From: Sepiola atlantica
Taxonomy: Eukaryota; Mollusca; Cephalopoda; Sepiida; Sepiolidae
DNA length: 64,000 nucleotides
Direction: 5' to 3'
NCBI GenBank assembly: GCA_963556195.1
Contig: OY744519.1
Coordinates: 106,048,500 to 106,112,499, forward strand
In this document: positions 24,160-37,700 of the stretch, piece after piece
How the letters are laid out: each line of letters opens with the position of its first letter
Numbering within the stretch: the first letter of the stretch is position 1
Made by a program: the position numbers and the translations under genes
Notes under the pieces: generated by a model
Told to the model about the DNA's origin: nothing
The model's database searches: none
Seen by the model: the letters and a program-made list of their open reading frames with translations, nothing else

Positions 24160-24540
24160 TTTCGATTATTCGGACTACTGTTCTCATCTTGGATGTTATT
24201 CTCACGACATTTCGGCCGATGCTACCTCCGACCTTCTTCGGGTACGTATCTTCTAACTCGGGAATCTTTATGTCGAACACAGAAAACTGAACGGATTATT
24301 TAACAGAATCCGTTATTTAATCCATGGGCGTAGCTTATTATTGTAGAATTTGTAAGTAATTCGTAATTATATTCGTAGTATCGCCCGTACTGAAGATTGA
24401 ACCTTCAACGTTGAGAAGACTCATTTAGAACTGAGTATTTATTTACACTTTTATCCATTGCGCCACGGATGCACCGGGCGGCTCGTTGTGAGAATAACAT
24501 CCAAGACGATAACAGTAGTTCGAATAATACAAATAATCAA
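24160..24540. mobile_element. Small inverted-repeat element enclosing a tRNA-like sequence
   Basis: The left arm 24160-24208 (TTCGATTATTCGGACTACTG, then TTGGATGTTATTCTCACGAC) and the right arm 24485-24540 are imperfect inverted repeats of about 50 bp. Just inside the left arm lies a CATTTCGGCCGATG block and CTCCGACCTTCTTCGGG. A tRNA-like segment sits near the right arm. The element could be a MITE or a foldback structure made by inverted insertion of one repeat. Confidence 0.55.
24382..24475 (-). tRNA. tRNA-like (Pol III A/B box) pseudogene, SINE-type
   Basis: On the minus strand CCGTGGCGCAATGGATAA (A-box region, 24451-24468) is followed about 50 bp later by GGTTCAATC (B box, 24395-24403). 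Internal spacing is longer than in a normal tRNA and no cloverleaf anticodon arm is evident. The A box resembles tRNA-Arg-type starts. Not a functional tRNA. Confidence 0.45.
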
Positions 24541-26230
24541 AATGTAATATTATTGTCCTATTCGCGCCTTACACATCTACAATTTCATTTTTTTTAATCA
24601 GGCGATAAATAACCTTTTGGGACTACGAGGGGGTTTACTTGCGATTTTTAATAACATCAAGATGAAGAGAAAAAAAGAAGAAAAGGAAATGCTGTTATGC
24701 TGTTATATAAGCGAAAGTCTCATATATATTTAGGAACAAAAAATGATTTTATTCATTTAAACATATATATATATATATAAATAACGTTTCTTAGTGTTCT
24801 CAAAATTCTATAATATAATTCAAAAAACGTTTTCCAAAGGATGTGTGAATCCCTTTTTCAATTCATGATGACTGGTTTATAAAAATACATAAGTAAAAAA
24901 TAATTAGAATAAAATGTATATATAAGCACAAACCTGTTGCCTAGAATACATATTTCATAATTCATAATGATAAGTTCGATAGTTAATGTTTATATTTACA
25001 AAATGAATAATGTACCCGTGTTATTCCAAAAGTCATAATGATCCGGTAAAACATATATTTGTTTTTCTTAAATTTTTTCATTGGCTTATTTTATATATAA
25101 ATATATTTTTTTATATATGAAAATAAATCAATAATGGAGTTGTCTTCTATATCAAACATCTTTGGATTTTCTTATATATATATATATATATATATGCAAT
25201 AGTTTTGTCGTTATTAAAAGTAAATCATGAAAGTGATTTAATTAAAAAATATAAATTACCAATACCTTTCCATACTTATATATACCAAAAATATTATATT
25301 TATTATTTTTAAACGGGGGTAATTTAAATGAAAAATGTTAGTTTTTAATTTAATTACAATAGATTTATATTAAAGACATGTATTAAAATTATACATTTCA
25401 AAAGATACTTACAGCCAGATTAATAGCTGCCGGATGGCGAATAGTTTTTTTTAGAGTATTACTATAAAAGGGAAAAGTATTAAGTTTAAACTTAATTTAA
25501 ATCTGAAGCAGTACCAATATATTTCGGATGCTAGCAAAAAGTGCATCCAAAATAATTGATGCATTCTATCGCATTTACAATTATCTGTCCCATTCTTCGA
25601 TCTTGAAGTTGTAAACGAGCCAAATTCATCCTAACATGGAATATAGATGCCATATTAGCGCTGGTACTGTAGCATATCCAGTCGTTTACGAATAGGGGTT
25701 GTCTTTCTTTGGATACCGAGACGAATATGGACTTTGCATTATTTTCTCGGGGGAGGCAGGAGGCAAGCCGATTTCAAATTCAACTATAAAATTGTTAATT
25801 TAACTAGTTGAGCTGCATTACGCTAATTGGAAAGTTGTATTTACGAATCACACATTCAGGTATGATGTGGCATATTGTGTTAAGCTCCCCCACTCCAGGT
25901 ACATGTGTCACAAGGCCGGGAGGTGGGGATGATGAAAAGGCATGACACCAGAAGTCTTCACTTTTGTAGTAATTTTATCTACTTTTAAGAAAATTAAAAT
26001 CTAAATATGATGCTATTAAACCGTATGTTGAGAATCATTATTCAAATTTTGATCAAAATCCATTATCTCATTATTATTTTACGAAATGTCTTACATGTAA
26101 AGCTTAATGGTTCTTAATAAAAAAAAATAATATTCAGGGAATGTTGCTGAATTGATGTCTAATGATTATTGATAAAATGTAATTCTTAAATAGAAGGTTG
26201 AGTCTATATTATGCCTCCAAAAACCCGTTA
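24541..26230. other. No recognised gene; short (AT)n runs
   Basis: Short AT runs at about 24763-24779 and 25173-25195. At 25900-25930 a CACAAGGCCGGGAGGTGGGG block resembles part of the U2-headed element at 54895-55375, but too little remains to call a copy. Confidence 0.45.
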
Positions 26231-26234
26231 AAAT

Positions 26235-26420
26235 ACAAACATGTCTTGGCAGGTTCGTTGGAATACCGTGGTAGGGATGCCGCAAGCGATTAGAGATAAG
26301 CCAACCCACATCCAAACAGAGAAGGTAAAGCCTGAAAGGATGAACCTCTTAGTACAGCACAGAACTATAAGTCACTCTTACAGATCAGGATAGCTTGTGG
26401 CACAGTGATCCATCCTCTCA
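26235..26420 (+). mobile_element. Degenerate relative of the GC-rich U2-headed repeat
   Basis: In order: GGAATACCGTGGTAGGGATG, a GAGAAGGTAAAGCCTGAAAG block, GATGAACCTCTTAGTACAGC and ACAGAACTATAAGTC. The plus strand at 55150-55270 has the corresponding GGCATTCCCCGGTAGGGGCG, GGGAGGCAAAGCCTGGGAGG, GTGGACCTCCTAGAACTGC and ACAGGACAGACCCAT. The U2-like head itself is not recognisable here. Confidence 0.4.
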
Positions 26421-27387
26421 CACTGATTGTTGAGGGCGTATCTTCGACTTGTATTATGTGACACCTGATCGGTTTAATGTAAGTGACCGCTTTCTGACGG
26501 TCAGGTTAACGTGAAAACAATCGATACAGAAGTAATTCAAAATGTTCGTTCAGATTGATCGATTCTGTTAAAACGTCTCTTTTAGACCTGTTGTATTTTT
26601 ATTATATGTTGCAATTCATATAGTATTGCTGGGGTGTTCTTGGATTACCATAGTTCGTCCACTTCGTCGGCAGAATCAGCTCATCATATTTCTGTGATGA
26701 TGTGGCAGTTGAAGTTTCTATCTTTCTTTTATCTGGTAGTTGCAATTACGCACAACATGAAAAAACTCCAACCGGAATATTGCTACAATGTTTCATGGCC
26801 CTCTGATGGTTGATCCGTTCATTGTCTCATAGATCATATATAAGCTGCATATCGCCCCCCCCCCCCCAGGGAAGGATAAACAAAACCTGAGCTTCGAAAA
26901 ACTGCGACTAGACACAATTAGAGAAAGACTGTTCCCCCCTTCCTACTTGTTGTTTCGAACTTCCTTCATGATCAAACATTCTGAAGACGTTTCTCTAATT
27001 CAACTCTTACTTCTAATGGTCTTTTTCATTCTTTTACGTAGTTTAAAACTTCAGTGGGAAATTTCTAATATTACCCTATTTTTACGCACTAATATTACTA
27101 CGTTTGAACTATTTCTCTTAAAAGGAATATAGCCAGTGTTTCTCTTATTTACAGAAACGTTCTTGAAAAGTGATCATTTTACTTCCAGTTCGTAATTATT
27201 ACCGACAAACTTGATTCTCAGATAACTTATAAAGAATTCCCTTAGCAAAAGACCACTCAACATTATGACTGTCGCTCATCGGTGAGGTTAGAAAATACAA
27301 GTATCTGTTCGTGTTTTCTTTAATTCAAGTGCACTCTAGAGTACACATCTTCCTTCACAAAGCTATGTGTTATATAACCAATGGAAA
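26421..27387. other. No recognised gene
   Basis: Contains a short poly-C run near 26857-26867 and a 61-codon frame (26947-27132) without motif. Confidence 0.45.
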
Positions 27388-27600
27388 GGTGTTCTAGCCT
27401 TCTGGCTAGGAGCAAAGTATATTATCTGTTCTGATACTACAGTTCATCTTTTTATCTTCTGTCAGTGAAAGAGAATTCTTTCTAGACTGAGGCAATTTTA
27501 TTTTGTCCTAATCCAGAGTATTCCTTTTTGCGTAGTTCGATGTTCCAAAGAATAACGCCTGACTTTGTGTGGGAAGCAAGTAAATAGAGACTGAAGCGGA
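27388..27600 (+). mobile_element. U2 snRNA-headed SINE, copy 1
   Basis: The head CTAGCCTTCTGGCTAGGAGC then TATTATCTGTTCTGATAC matches the 5' domain of U2 snRNA (GGCCTTTTGGCTAAGATCAA...GTAGTATCTGTTC). The body has CTGTCAGTGAAAGAGAATTC, TTTCTAGACTGAGGCAATTT and GTGTGGGAAGCAAGTAAATA. The same head-body order occurs at 40335, 41695, 49435 and 49595, all in plus orientation. Confidence 0.6.
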
Positions 27601-27983
27601 TGTATCAGTTCTGCCCTCGTCGACTGACCAGATCGCTGATTTCGTTAAACTCTTCTGTCCGGAAACAGCGTTGGAATTTGAGCGTTGGATCAATCTTTGT
27701 ATTGTCTCTCCGATAGAATTGCTCCCGGGTCAACAAAGCACGCTCCATCACTACGTTAAGGTGTTGATCCGATGTACGAATACCATTATGACTTTCTCAA
27801 ATATAGTTTTATTCCACTTGTTCTAATCTGTGATGGTCTACTTCAATATTTTCAAATTTTAATGACTTTGTTTTCTTCAAGCTAAAATCTATCTAAAAGC
27901 TAGAATCGTCTGATCTTCATTTATTCCTTTCCTACAGCTTTCGGCATTCAGTCGGTAAACAGTATTGTTTTGAATGATTTAAA
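27601..27983. other. Unique spacer up to the Helitron 5' end
   Basis: No recognised coding or repeat; it ends with ...TTTAAA directly before the Helitron TC terminus. Confidence 0.5.
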
Positions 27984-28473
27984 TCTATTATATAAACGTC
28001 ATCTGTCTGTATGTATGTATGTATGTATGTAAAGCTTCTCCTCCGAAAGTACCCAACAAACGGTCACACGGGTGACATCATTCCGACCGGCCAGCCCAGG
28101 CGCGTCTAATATCTCGGAACCGGAAAAAAAAATTGACTCTTCCGGGGTCGACTGAGCACTTTTCTCCAATGGGGGGTGGCTTTTAACTCCATTTTTCAAC
28201 GTTATTTATACTAATTTGAGAAGAAAAATAATGCAAAGTCATGATAAACTAGATATGACGTCAGAGTAAGGGAGTGGCGGGTAGAAATTCACTCACACTA
28301 CAACCATTTTTTTTCTTTCTTTTTTCTTCCCCTCTCACTCCCACACTTTCTTTCTTAATTATTAATAGACGCTAATATTCCTTCCCCCCTCCCTTCCTCA
28401 CTATGGCCGTTCTGTTATCCTGATATAATACTTCCAGGCATTACCTCCTCCTTTCAGGCCAAATAGGGGGGGG

Positions 28474-28792
28474 ATGTCGGCATTCAGCGGTGGGGCGCCT
28501 CAGGTCAAATCTGAGGAGGGGGAATGTCGGCATTCGGTGATAGGGCGCCTCAGGCCAAATTTGGGGGGAGGGAGAGTGTCGGTATTCGGTAGCGGGGCTC
28601 CTCAGGCCAAATTTGGGGGAGGGGGAGTGTCGGCATTCGCCGGTATCAGCGCCTCAAGCCAAATATGGGGAGGGGGAGTGTCGACATTCGCCGGTGTGAG
28701 CGCCTCAGGCGAAATTTGGGGGAGGGGGAGTGTCGGCATTCGCCGGTATGAGCGCCTAAGGCGAAATTTGGGGGAGGGGGAGTGTCGGCATT
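28474..28792 (+). repeat. ~51-bp GC-rich minisatellite (about 6 units)
   Basis: Phase points CATTC at 28481, 28531, 28634, 28685, 28737 and 28789 (TATTC at 28583) give 50-52 bp. The unit is GTCGGCATTCGCCGGT, then GAGCGCCTCAGGC, AAATTTG, then a G-run. Because 51 is divisible by 3 there are long open frames on both strands (28474-28818, 28602-28859) that are not genes. CGGCATTC..CGGT..GGGCGCCTCAG also occurs in the U2-headed element at 55148-55175, so the unit probably derives from it. Confidence 0.88.
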
Positions 28793-31700
28793 CAGTAGTG
28801 CTCAGGAGGCCTCCTTGATTTTCAAAGTACTCGGCGTTGTCCGGGAGAAAAGTGCTCAATATCCTAGATAGAGCTACTGTAGTGATAGCTTTGGAAAATA
28901 TTTTAACGCCATCTTCGTTACCCTTTGGACTATTTTGCAGATAAAAAAGAGGGAGGATACCTAAGTAATTTCAGTAGTGCTCAGGAGGCCTCCTTGATTT
29001 TCAAAGTACTCGGCGTTGTCCGGGAGAAAAGTGCTCAATATCCTAGAGAGAGCTACTGTAGTGATAGGTTTGGAAAATATTTTAACGCCATCTTCGCTCC
29101 CCTTTGGACTATTTGGCAGATGAAAAGGAGGGAGGATACCTAAGTGACTTCAGTAGTGCTCAGGAGGCCTCCTTGATTTTCAAAGTACTCGGCGTTGTCC
29201 GGGAGAAAAGTGCTCAATATCCTAGATAGAGCTACTGTAGTGATAGGTTTGGAAAATATTTTAACGCCATCTTCGTTCCCCTTTAGACTATTTTGCAGAT
29301 AAAAAGGAGGGAGGATACCTAAGTAATTTAAGTAGTGCTCAGGAGGCCTCCTTGATTTTCAAAGTACTCGGCGTTGTCCGGGAGAAAAGTGTTCAATATC
29401 CTAGATAGAGCTACTGTAGTGATAGGTTTGGAAAATATTTTAACGCCATCTTCGTTACCCTTTGGACTATTTTGCAGATAAAAAGGAGGGAGGATACCTA
29501 AGTAATTTCAGTAGTGCTCAGGAGGCCTCCTTGATTTTACAAGTACTCGGCGTTGTCCGGGAGAAAAGTGCTCAATATCCTAGATAGAGCTACTGTAGTG
29601 ATAGCTTTGGAAAATATTTTAACGCCATCTTCGTTACCCTTTGGACTATTTTGCAGATAAAAAAGAGGAAAAATACCTAAGTGACTTCAGTAGTGCTCAG
29701 GAGGCCTCCTTGATTTTTAAAGTACTCGGCGTTGTCCGGGAGAAAAGTGCTCAATGTTCTAGATAGAGCTACTGCAGTGATAGGTTTGGAAAATATTTTA
29801 ACGCCATCTTCGTTACCCTTTGGACTATTATTAAGATGAAAAGGAGGGAGGATACCTAAGTAATTTCAGTAGTGCTCATGAGGCCTCCTTGATTTTCAAA
29901 GTACTCAGCGTTGTCCGGGAGAAAAGTGCTCAATATCCTAGATAAAGCTACTGTAGTGATAGGTTTGGTAAATATTTTAACGCCATCTTCGTTACACTTT
30001 ATACTATTTTGCAGATAAAAAGGAGGGAGGATACCTAAGTAATTTCAGTAGTGCTCATGAGGCCTCCTTGATTTTCAAAGTACTCGGCGTCGTCCGGGAG
30101 AAAAGTGCTCAATATCCTAGATAAAGCTACTGTAGTGATAGGTTTGGAAAATATTTTAACGCCATCTTCGTTCCCCTTTGGACTATTTTGCAGATGAAAA
30201 GGAGGGAGGATACCTAAGTAATTTCAGTAGTGCTCAGGAGGCCTCCTTGATTTTCAAAGTACTCGGTGTTGTCCTGGAGAAAAGGGCTCAATATCCTAGA
30301 TAGAGCTACTGTAGTGATAGGTTTGGAAAATATTTTAACGCCATCTTCGTTACCCTTTGGACTATTTTGCAGATAAAAAGGAGGGAGGATACCTAAGTAA
30401 TTTCAATAGTGCTCAGGAGGCCTCCTTGATTTTCAAAGTACTCGGCGTTGTCCGGGAGAAAAGTGCTCAATATCCTAAATAGAGCTACTGTAGTGATAGC
30501 TTTGGAAAATATTTTAACGCCATCTTCGTTACCCTTTGAGCTATTTTGCAGATAAAAAGAAGGGAGGATACCTAAGTAATTTCAGTAGTGCTCAGGAGGC
30601 CTCCTTGATTTTCAAAGTACTCGGCGTTGTCCGGGAGAAAAGTGCTCAATATCCTAGATAGAGCTACTGTAGTGATAGCTTTGGAAAATATTTTAACGCC
30701 ATCTTCGTTACCCTTTGGACTATTTTGCAGATAAAAAAGAGGGAGGATACCTAAGTAATTTCAGTAGTGCTCATGAGGCCTCCTTGATTTTCAAAGTACT
30801 CGGCGTTGTCCGGAAGAATAGTGCTCAATATCCTAGATAGAGCTATTGTAGTGATAGGTTTGGAAAATATTTTAACGCCATCTTCGTTCCCCTTTGGACT
30901 ATTTTGCAGATGAAAAGGAGGGAGGATACCTAACTAATTTCAGTAGTGCTCAGGAGGCCTCATTGACTTTCAAAGTACTCGGCGTTGTGAGGGAGAAAAG
31001 TGCTCAATATCCTAGATAGAGCTACTGTAGTGATAGGTTTGGAAAATATTTTAACGCCATCTTCGTTACCCTTTGGACTATTTTGCAGATAAAAAGGAGG
31101 GACGATACCTAAGTAATTTCAGTAGTGCTACAGAGGCCTCCTTGATTTTCAAAGTACTCGGCGTTGTCCGGGAGAAAAGTGCTCAATATCCTAGATAGAG
31201 CTACTGTAGTGATAGCTTTGGAAAATATTTTAACGCCATCTTCGTAACACTTTGGACTATTTTGCAGATAAAAACGAGGGAGGATACCTAAGTAATTTCA
31301 GTTGTGCTCAGGAGGCCTCCTTGATTTTCAATGTACTCGGCGTTGTCCGGGAGAAAAGTGCTCAATATCCTAGATAGAGCTACTGTAGTGATAGCTTTGG
31401 AAAATATTTTAACGCCATCTTCGTTACTCTTTGGACTATTTTGCAGATAAAAAAGAGGGAGGATACCTAAGTAATTTCAGTAGTGCTCAGGAGGCCTCCT
31501 TGATTTTCAAAGTACTCGGCGTTGTCCGGGAGAAAAGTGCTCAATATCCTAGATAGAGCTACTGTAGTGATAGGTTTGGAAAATATTTTAACGCCATCTT
31601 CGTTCCCCTTTGGACTATTTTGCAGATGAAAAGGAGGGAGGATACCTAAGTGACTTCAGTAGTGCTCATGAGGCCTCCTTGATTTTTAAAGTACTCTGCG

Positions 31701-34700
31701 TTGTCCGGGAGAAAAGTGCTCAATGTTCTAGATAGAGCTACTGTAGTGATAGGTTTGGAAAATATTTTAACGCCATCTTCGTTCCCCTTTGGACTATTAT
31801 TAAGATGAAAAGGAGGGAGGATACCTAAGTAATTTCAGTAGTACTCATGAGGCCTCCTTGATTTTCAAAGTACTCGGCGTTGTCCGGGAGAAAAGTGCTC
31901 AATATCCTAGATAGAGCTACTGTAGTGATAGCTTTGGAAAATATTTTAACGCCATCTTCGTTACCCTTTGGACTATTTTTCAGATAAAAAAGAGGGAGGA
32001 TACCTAAGTAATTTCAGTAGTGCTCAGGAGGCCTCCTTGATTTTCAAAGTACTCGGCGTTGTCCGGGAGAAAAGTGCTCAATATCCTAGATAGAGCTACT
32101 GTAGTGATAGGTTTGGAAAATATTTTAACGCCATCTTCGTTACCCTTTGGACTATTTTGCAGATAAAAAAGAGGGAGGATACCTAAGTAATTTCAGTAGT
32201 GCTCAGGAGGCCTCCTTGATTTTCAAAGTACTCGGCGTTGTCCGGGAGAAAAGTGCTCAATATCCTAGATAGAGCTACTGTAGTGATAGGTTTGGAAAAT
32301 ATTTTAACGCCATCTTCGTTCCCCTTTGGACTATTTTGCAGATGAAAAGGAGGGAGGATACCTAAGTGATTTTAGTAGTGCTCAGGAGGCCTCCTTGATT
32401 TTCAAAGTACTCGGCGTTGTCCGGGAGAAAAGTGCTCAATGTCCTAGATAGAGCTACTGTAGTGATAGGTTTGGAAAATATTTTAACGCCATCTTCGTTC
32501 CCCTTTGGACTATTTTGCAGATAAAAAAGAGGGAGGATACCTAAGTAATTTCAGTAGTGCTCAGGAGGCCTCCTTGATTTTCAAAGTACTCGGCGTTGTC
32601 CGGGAGAAAAGTGCTCAATGTTCTAGATAGAGCTACTGTAGTGATAGGTTTGGAAAATATTTTAACGCCATCTTCGTTCCCCTTTGGACTATTATTAAGA
32701 TGAAGAGGAGGGAGGATACCTAAGTAATTTCAGTAGTACTCATGAGGCCTCCTTGATTTTCAAAGTACTCGGCGTTGTCCGGGAGAAAAGTGCTCAATAT
32801 CCTAGATAGAGCTACTGTAGTGATAGCTTTGGAAAATATTTTAACGCCATCTTCGTTACCCTTTGGACTATTTTGCAGATAAAAAAGAGGGAGGATACCT
32901 AAGTAATTTCAGTAGTGCTCAGGAGGCCTCCTTGATTTTCAAAGTACTCGGCGTTGTCCGGGAGAAAAGTGCTCAATATCCTAGATAGAGCTACTGTAGT
33001 GATAGGTTTGGAAAATATTTTAACGCCATCTTCGTTCCCCTTTGGACTATTTTGCAGATGAAAAGGAGGGAGGATACCTAAGTGACTTTAGTAGTGCTCA
33101 GGAGGTCTCCTTGATTTTCAAAGTACTCGGCGTTGTCCGGGAGAAAAGTGATCAATATCCTAGATAGAGCTACTGTAGTGATAGGTTTGGAAAATATTTT
33201 AACGCCATCTTCGTTACCCTTTGGACTATTTTGCAGATAAAAAGGAGGGAGGATACTTAAGTAATTTCAGTAGTGCTCAAGAGGCCTCCTTGATTTTCAA
33301 AGTACTCGGCGTTGTCCGTGGGAAAAGTGCTCAATATCCTAGATAGAGCTACTGTAGTGATAGGTTTATAAAATATTTTAACGCCATCTTCGTTACCCTT
33401 TGGACTATTTTGCAGATAAAAAGGAGGGACGATACCTAAGTAATTTCAGTTGTGCTCAGGAGGCCTCCTTGATTTTCAAAGTACTCGGCGTTGTCCGGGA
33501 GAAAAGTGCTCAATATCCTAGATAGAGCTACTGTAGTGATAGCTTTGGAAAATATTTTAACGCCATCTTCGTTACCCTTTGGACTATTTTGCAGATAAAA
33601 ATAAGGGAGGATACCTAAGTAATTTCAGTAGTGCTCAGGAGGCCTCCTTGATTTTCAAAGTACTCGGCGTTGTCCGGGAGAAAAGTGCTCAATATCCTAG
33701 ATAGAGCTACTGTAGTGATAGCTTTGGAAAATATTTTAACGCCATCTTCGTTCCCCTTTGGACTATTGTGCAGATGAAAAGGAGGGAGGATACCTAAGTG
33801 ACTTCAGTAGTGCTCAGGAGGCGTCCTTGATTTTCAAAGTACTCGGCGTTGTCCGGGAGAAAAGTGCTCAATGTTCTAGATAGAGCTACTGCAGTGATAG
33901 ATTTAGAAAATATTTTAACGCCATCTTCGTTACCCTTTGGACTATTTTGCAGATAAAAAAGAGGGAGGATACCTAAGTAATTTCAGTAGTGCTCAGGAGG
34001 CCTCCTTGATTTTCAAAGTACTCGGCGTTGTCCGGGAGAAAAGTGCTCAATGTCGTAGATAGAGCTACTGTAGTGATAGCTTTGGAAAATATTTTAACGC
34101 CATCTTCGTTCCCCTTTGGACTATTTTGCAGATAAAAAGGAGGGAGGATACCTAAGTAATTTCAGTAGTGCTCAGGAGGCCTCCTTGATTTTCAAAGTAC
34201 TCGGCGTTGTCCGGGAGAAAAGTGCTCAATATCCTAGATAGAGCTACTGTAGTGATAGGTTTGGAAAATATTTTAACGCCATCTTCGTTACCCTTTGGAC
34301 TATTTTGCAGATAAAAAGGAGGGAGGATACCTAAGTAATTTCAGTAGTGCTCAAGAGGCCTCCTTGATTTTCAAAGTACTCGGCGTTGTCCGGGAGAAAA
34401 GTGCTCAATATCCTAGATAGAGCTACTGTAGTGATAGGTTTGGAAAATATTTTAACGCCATCTTCGTTACCCTTTGGACTATTTTGCAGATAAAAAGGAT
34501 GGAGGATACCTAAGTAATTTCAGTTGTGCTCAGGAGGCCTCCTTGATTTTCAAAGTACTCGGCGTTGTCCGGGAGAAAAGTGCTCAATATCCTAGATAGA
34601 GCTACTGTAGTGATAGGTTTGGAAAATATTTTAACGCCATCTTCGTTCCCCATTTGGACTATTTTGCAGATAAAAAGGAGGGAGGATACCTAAGTAATTT

Positions 34701-37700
34701 CAGTAGTGCTCAAGAGGCCGCCTTGATTTTTAAAGTACTCGGCGTTGTCCGGGAGAAAAGTGCTCAATGTTCTAGATAGAGCTACTGTAGTGATAGGTTT
34801 GGAAAATATTTTAACGCCATCTTCGTTCCCCTTTGGACTATTATTAAGATGAAAAGGAGGGAGGATACCTAAGTAATTTCAGTAGAACTCATGAGGCCTC
34901 CTTGATTTTCAAAGTACTCGGCGTTGTCCGGGAGAAAAGTGCTCAATATCCTAGATAGAGCTACTGTAGTGATAGCTTTGGAAAATATTTTAACGCCATC
35001 TTCGTTCCCCTATGGACTATTTTTCAGATAAAAAAGAGGGAGGATACCTAAGTAATTTCAGTAGTGCTCAGGAGGCCTCCTTGATTTTCAAAGTACTCGG
35101 CGTTGTCCGGGAGAAAAGTGCTCAATATCCTAGATAGAGCTACTGTAGTGATAGGTTTGGAAAATATTTTAACGCCATCTTCGTTCCCCTTTGGACTATT
35201 TTGCAGATGAAAAGGAGGGAGGATACCTAAGTGACTTTAGTAGTGCTCAGGAGGCCTCCTTGATTTTCAAAGTACTCGGCGTTGTCCGGGAGAAAAGTGC
35301 TCAATGTCCTAGATAGAGCTACTGTAGTGATAGGTTTGGAAAATATTTTAACGCCATCTTCGTTACCCTTTGGACTATTTTGCAGATGAAAAGGAGGGAG
35401 GATACCTAAGTAATTTCAGTTGTGCTCAAGAGGCCTCCTTGATTTTCAAAGTACTCGGCGTTGTCCGGGAGAAAAGTGCTCAATATCCTAGATAGAGCTA
35501 CTGTAGTGATAGGTTTTGAAAATATTTTAACGCCATCTTCGTTACCCTTTGGACTATTTTGCAGATAAAAAGGAGGGAGAATACCTAAGTAATTTCAGTA
35601 GTGCTCAAGAGGCCTCCTTGATTTTCAAAGTACTCGGCGTTGTCCGGGAGAAAAGTGCTCAATATCCTAGATAGAGCTACTGTAGTGATAGCTTTGGAAA
35701 ATATTTTAACGCCATCTTCGTTACCCTTTGGACTATTTTGCAGATAAAAAGGATGGAGGATACCTAAGTAATTTCAGTTGTGCTCAGGAGGCCTCCTTGA
35801 TTTTCAAAGTACTCGGCGTTGTCCGGGAGAAAAGTGCTCAATATCCTAGATAGAGCTACTGTAGTGATAGCTTTGGAAAATATTTTAACGCCATCTTCGT
35901 TACCCTTTGGACTATTTTGCAGATAAAAAAGAGGGAGGATACCTAAGTAATTTCAGTAGTGCTCAAGAGGCCTCCTTGATTTTCAAAGTACTCGGCGTTG
36001 TCCGGGAGAAAAATGCTCAATATCCTAGATAGAGCTACTGTAGTGATAGGTTTGGAAAATATTTTAACGCCATCTTCGTTACCCTTTGGACTATTTTGCA
36101 GATAAAAAGGATGGAGGATACCTAAGTAATTTCAGTTGTGCTCAGGAGGCCTCCTTGATTTTCAAAGTACTCGGCGTTGTCCGGGAGAAAAGTGCTCAAT
36201 ATCCTAGATAGAGCTACTGTAGTGATAGCTTTGGAAAATATTTTAACGCCATCTTCGTTACCCTTTGGACTATTTTGCAGATAAAAAAGAGGGAGGATAC
36301 CTAAGTAATTTCAGTAGTGCTCAGGAGGCGTCCTTGATTTTCAAAGTACTCGGCGTTGTCCGGGAGAAAAGTTCTCTATATCCTAGATAGAGCTACTGTA
36401 GTGATAGGTTTGGAAAATATTTTAACGCCATCTTCGTTCCCCTTTGGACTATTTTGCAGATGAAAAGGAGGGAGGATACCTAAGTGACTTCAGTAGTGCT
36501 CATGAGGCCTCCTTGATTTTTAAAGTACTCGGCGTTGTCCGGGAGAAAAGTGCTCAATGTTCTAGATAGAGCTACTGTAGTGATAGGTTTGGAAAATATT
36601 TTAACGCCATCTTCGTTCCCCTTTGGACTATTATTAAGATGAAAAGGAGGGAGGATACCTAAGTAATTTCAGTAGTACTCATGAGGCCTCCTTTATTTTC
36701 AAAGTACTCGGCGTTGTCCGGGAGAAAAGTGCTCAATATCCTAGATAGAGCTACTGTAGTGATAGGTTTGGAAAATATTTTAACGCCATCTTCGTTACCC
36801 TTTGGACTATTTTGCAGATAAAAAGGAGGGAGAATACCTAAGTAATTTCAGTAGTGCTCAAGAGGCCTCCTTGATTTTCAAAGTACTCGGCGTTGTCCGG
36901 GAGAAAAGTGCTCAATATCCTAGATAGAGCTACTGTAGTGATAGCTTTGGAAAATATTTTAACGCCATCTTCGTTACCCTTTGGACTATTTTGCAGATAA
37001 AAAGGATGGAGGATACCTAAGTAATTTCAGTTGTGCTCAGGAGGCCTCCTTGATTTTCAAAGTACTCGGCGTTGTCCGGGAGAAAAGTGCTCAATATCCT
37101 AGATAGAGCTACTGTAGTGATAGCTTTGGAAAATATTTTAACGCCATCTTCGTTACCCTTTGGACTATTTTGCAGATAAAAAGGAGGGAGGATACCTAAG
37201 TAATTTCAGTAGTGCTCATGAGGCCTCCTTGATTTTCAAAGTACTCGGCGTTGTCCGGGAGAAAAGTGCTCAATATCCTAGATATAGCTACTGTAGTGAT
37301 AGGTTTGGAAAATATTTTAACGCCATCTTAGTTACCCTTTGGACTATTTTTCAGATAAAAAGGAGGGAGGATACCTAAGTGATTTCAGTAGTGCTCATGA
37401 GGCCTCCTTGATTTTTAAAGTACTCGGCGTTGTCCGGGAGAAAAGTCCTCAATTTCCTAGATAGAGCTACTGTAGTGATAGGTTTGGATAATATTTTAAC
37501 AGCATCTACGCTGAAAAGGATAGGGGAAATCGATAAGAGTAATTACAGTAGTGCTCAGGAGGCCCCTTGATTTTTAAATTACTCGGCGTTGTCCGGGAGA
37601 AAAGTGCTGAATATCCTAGATAGAGCTACTGTAATGATATGTTTTGAAAATATTGTAACACCATCTTCGTTTCCCTTTGGACTATTTTGCAGATGAAAAG

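Noticed and set aside
24382..24475. Functional tRNA gene
   Set aside because: A/B boxes are present, but the spacing is too long and no anticodon arm pairs properly.
27999..28199. 66-codon minus-strand frame near the Helitron 5' end
   Set aside because: It spans the (TATG)n terminus and unique Helitron DNA; no motif and no conservation evidence.
28925..29143. 72-codon frame, repeated almost unchanged at 37160-37378
   Set aside because: It is a translation of the 179-bp satellite; the period is not a multiple of three and most monomers have stops in that frame.
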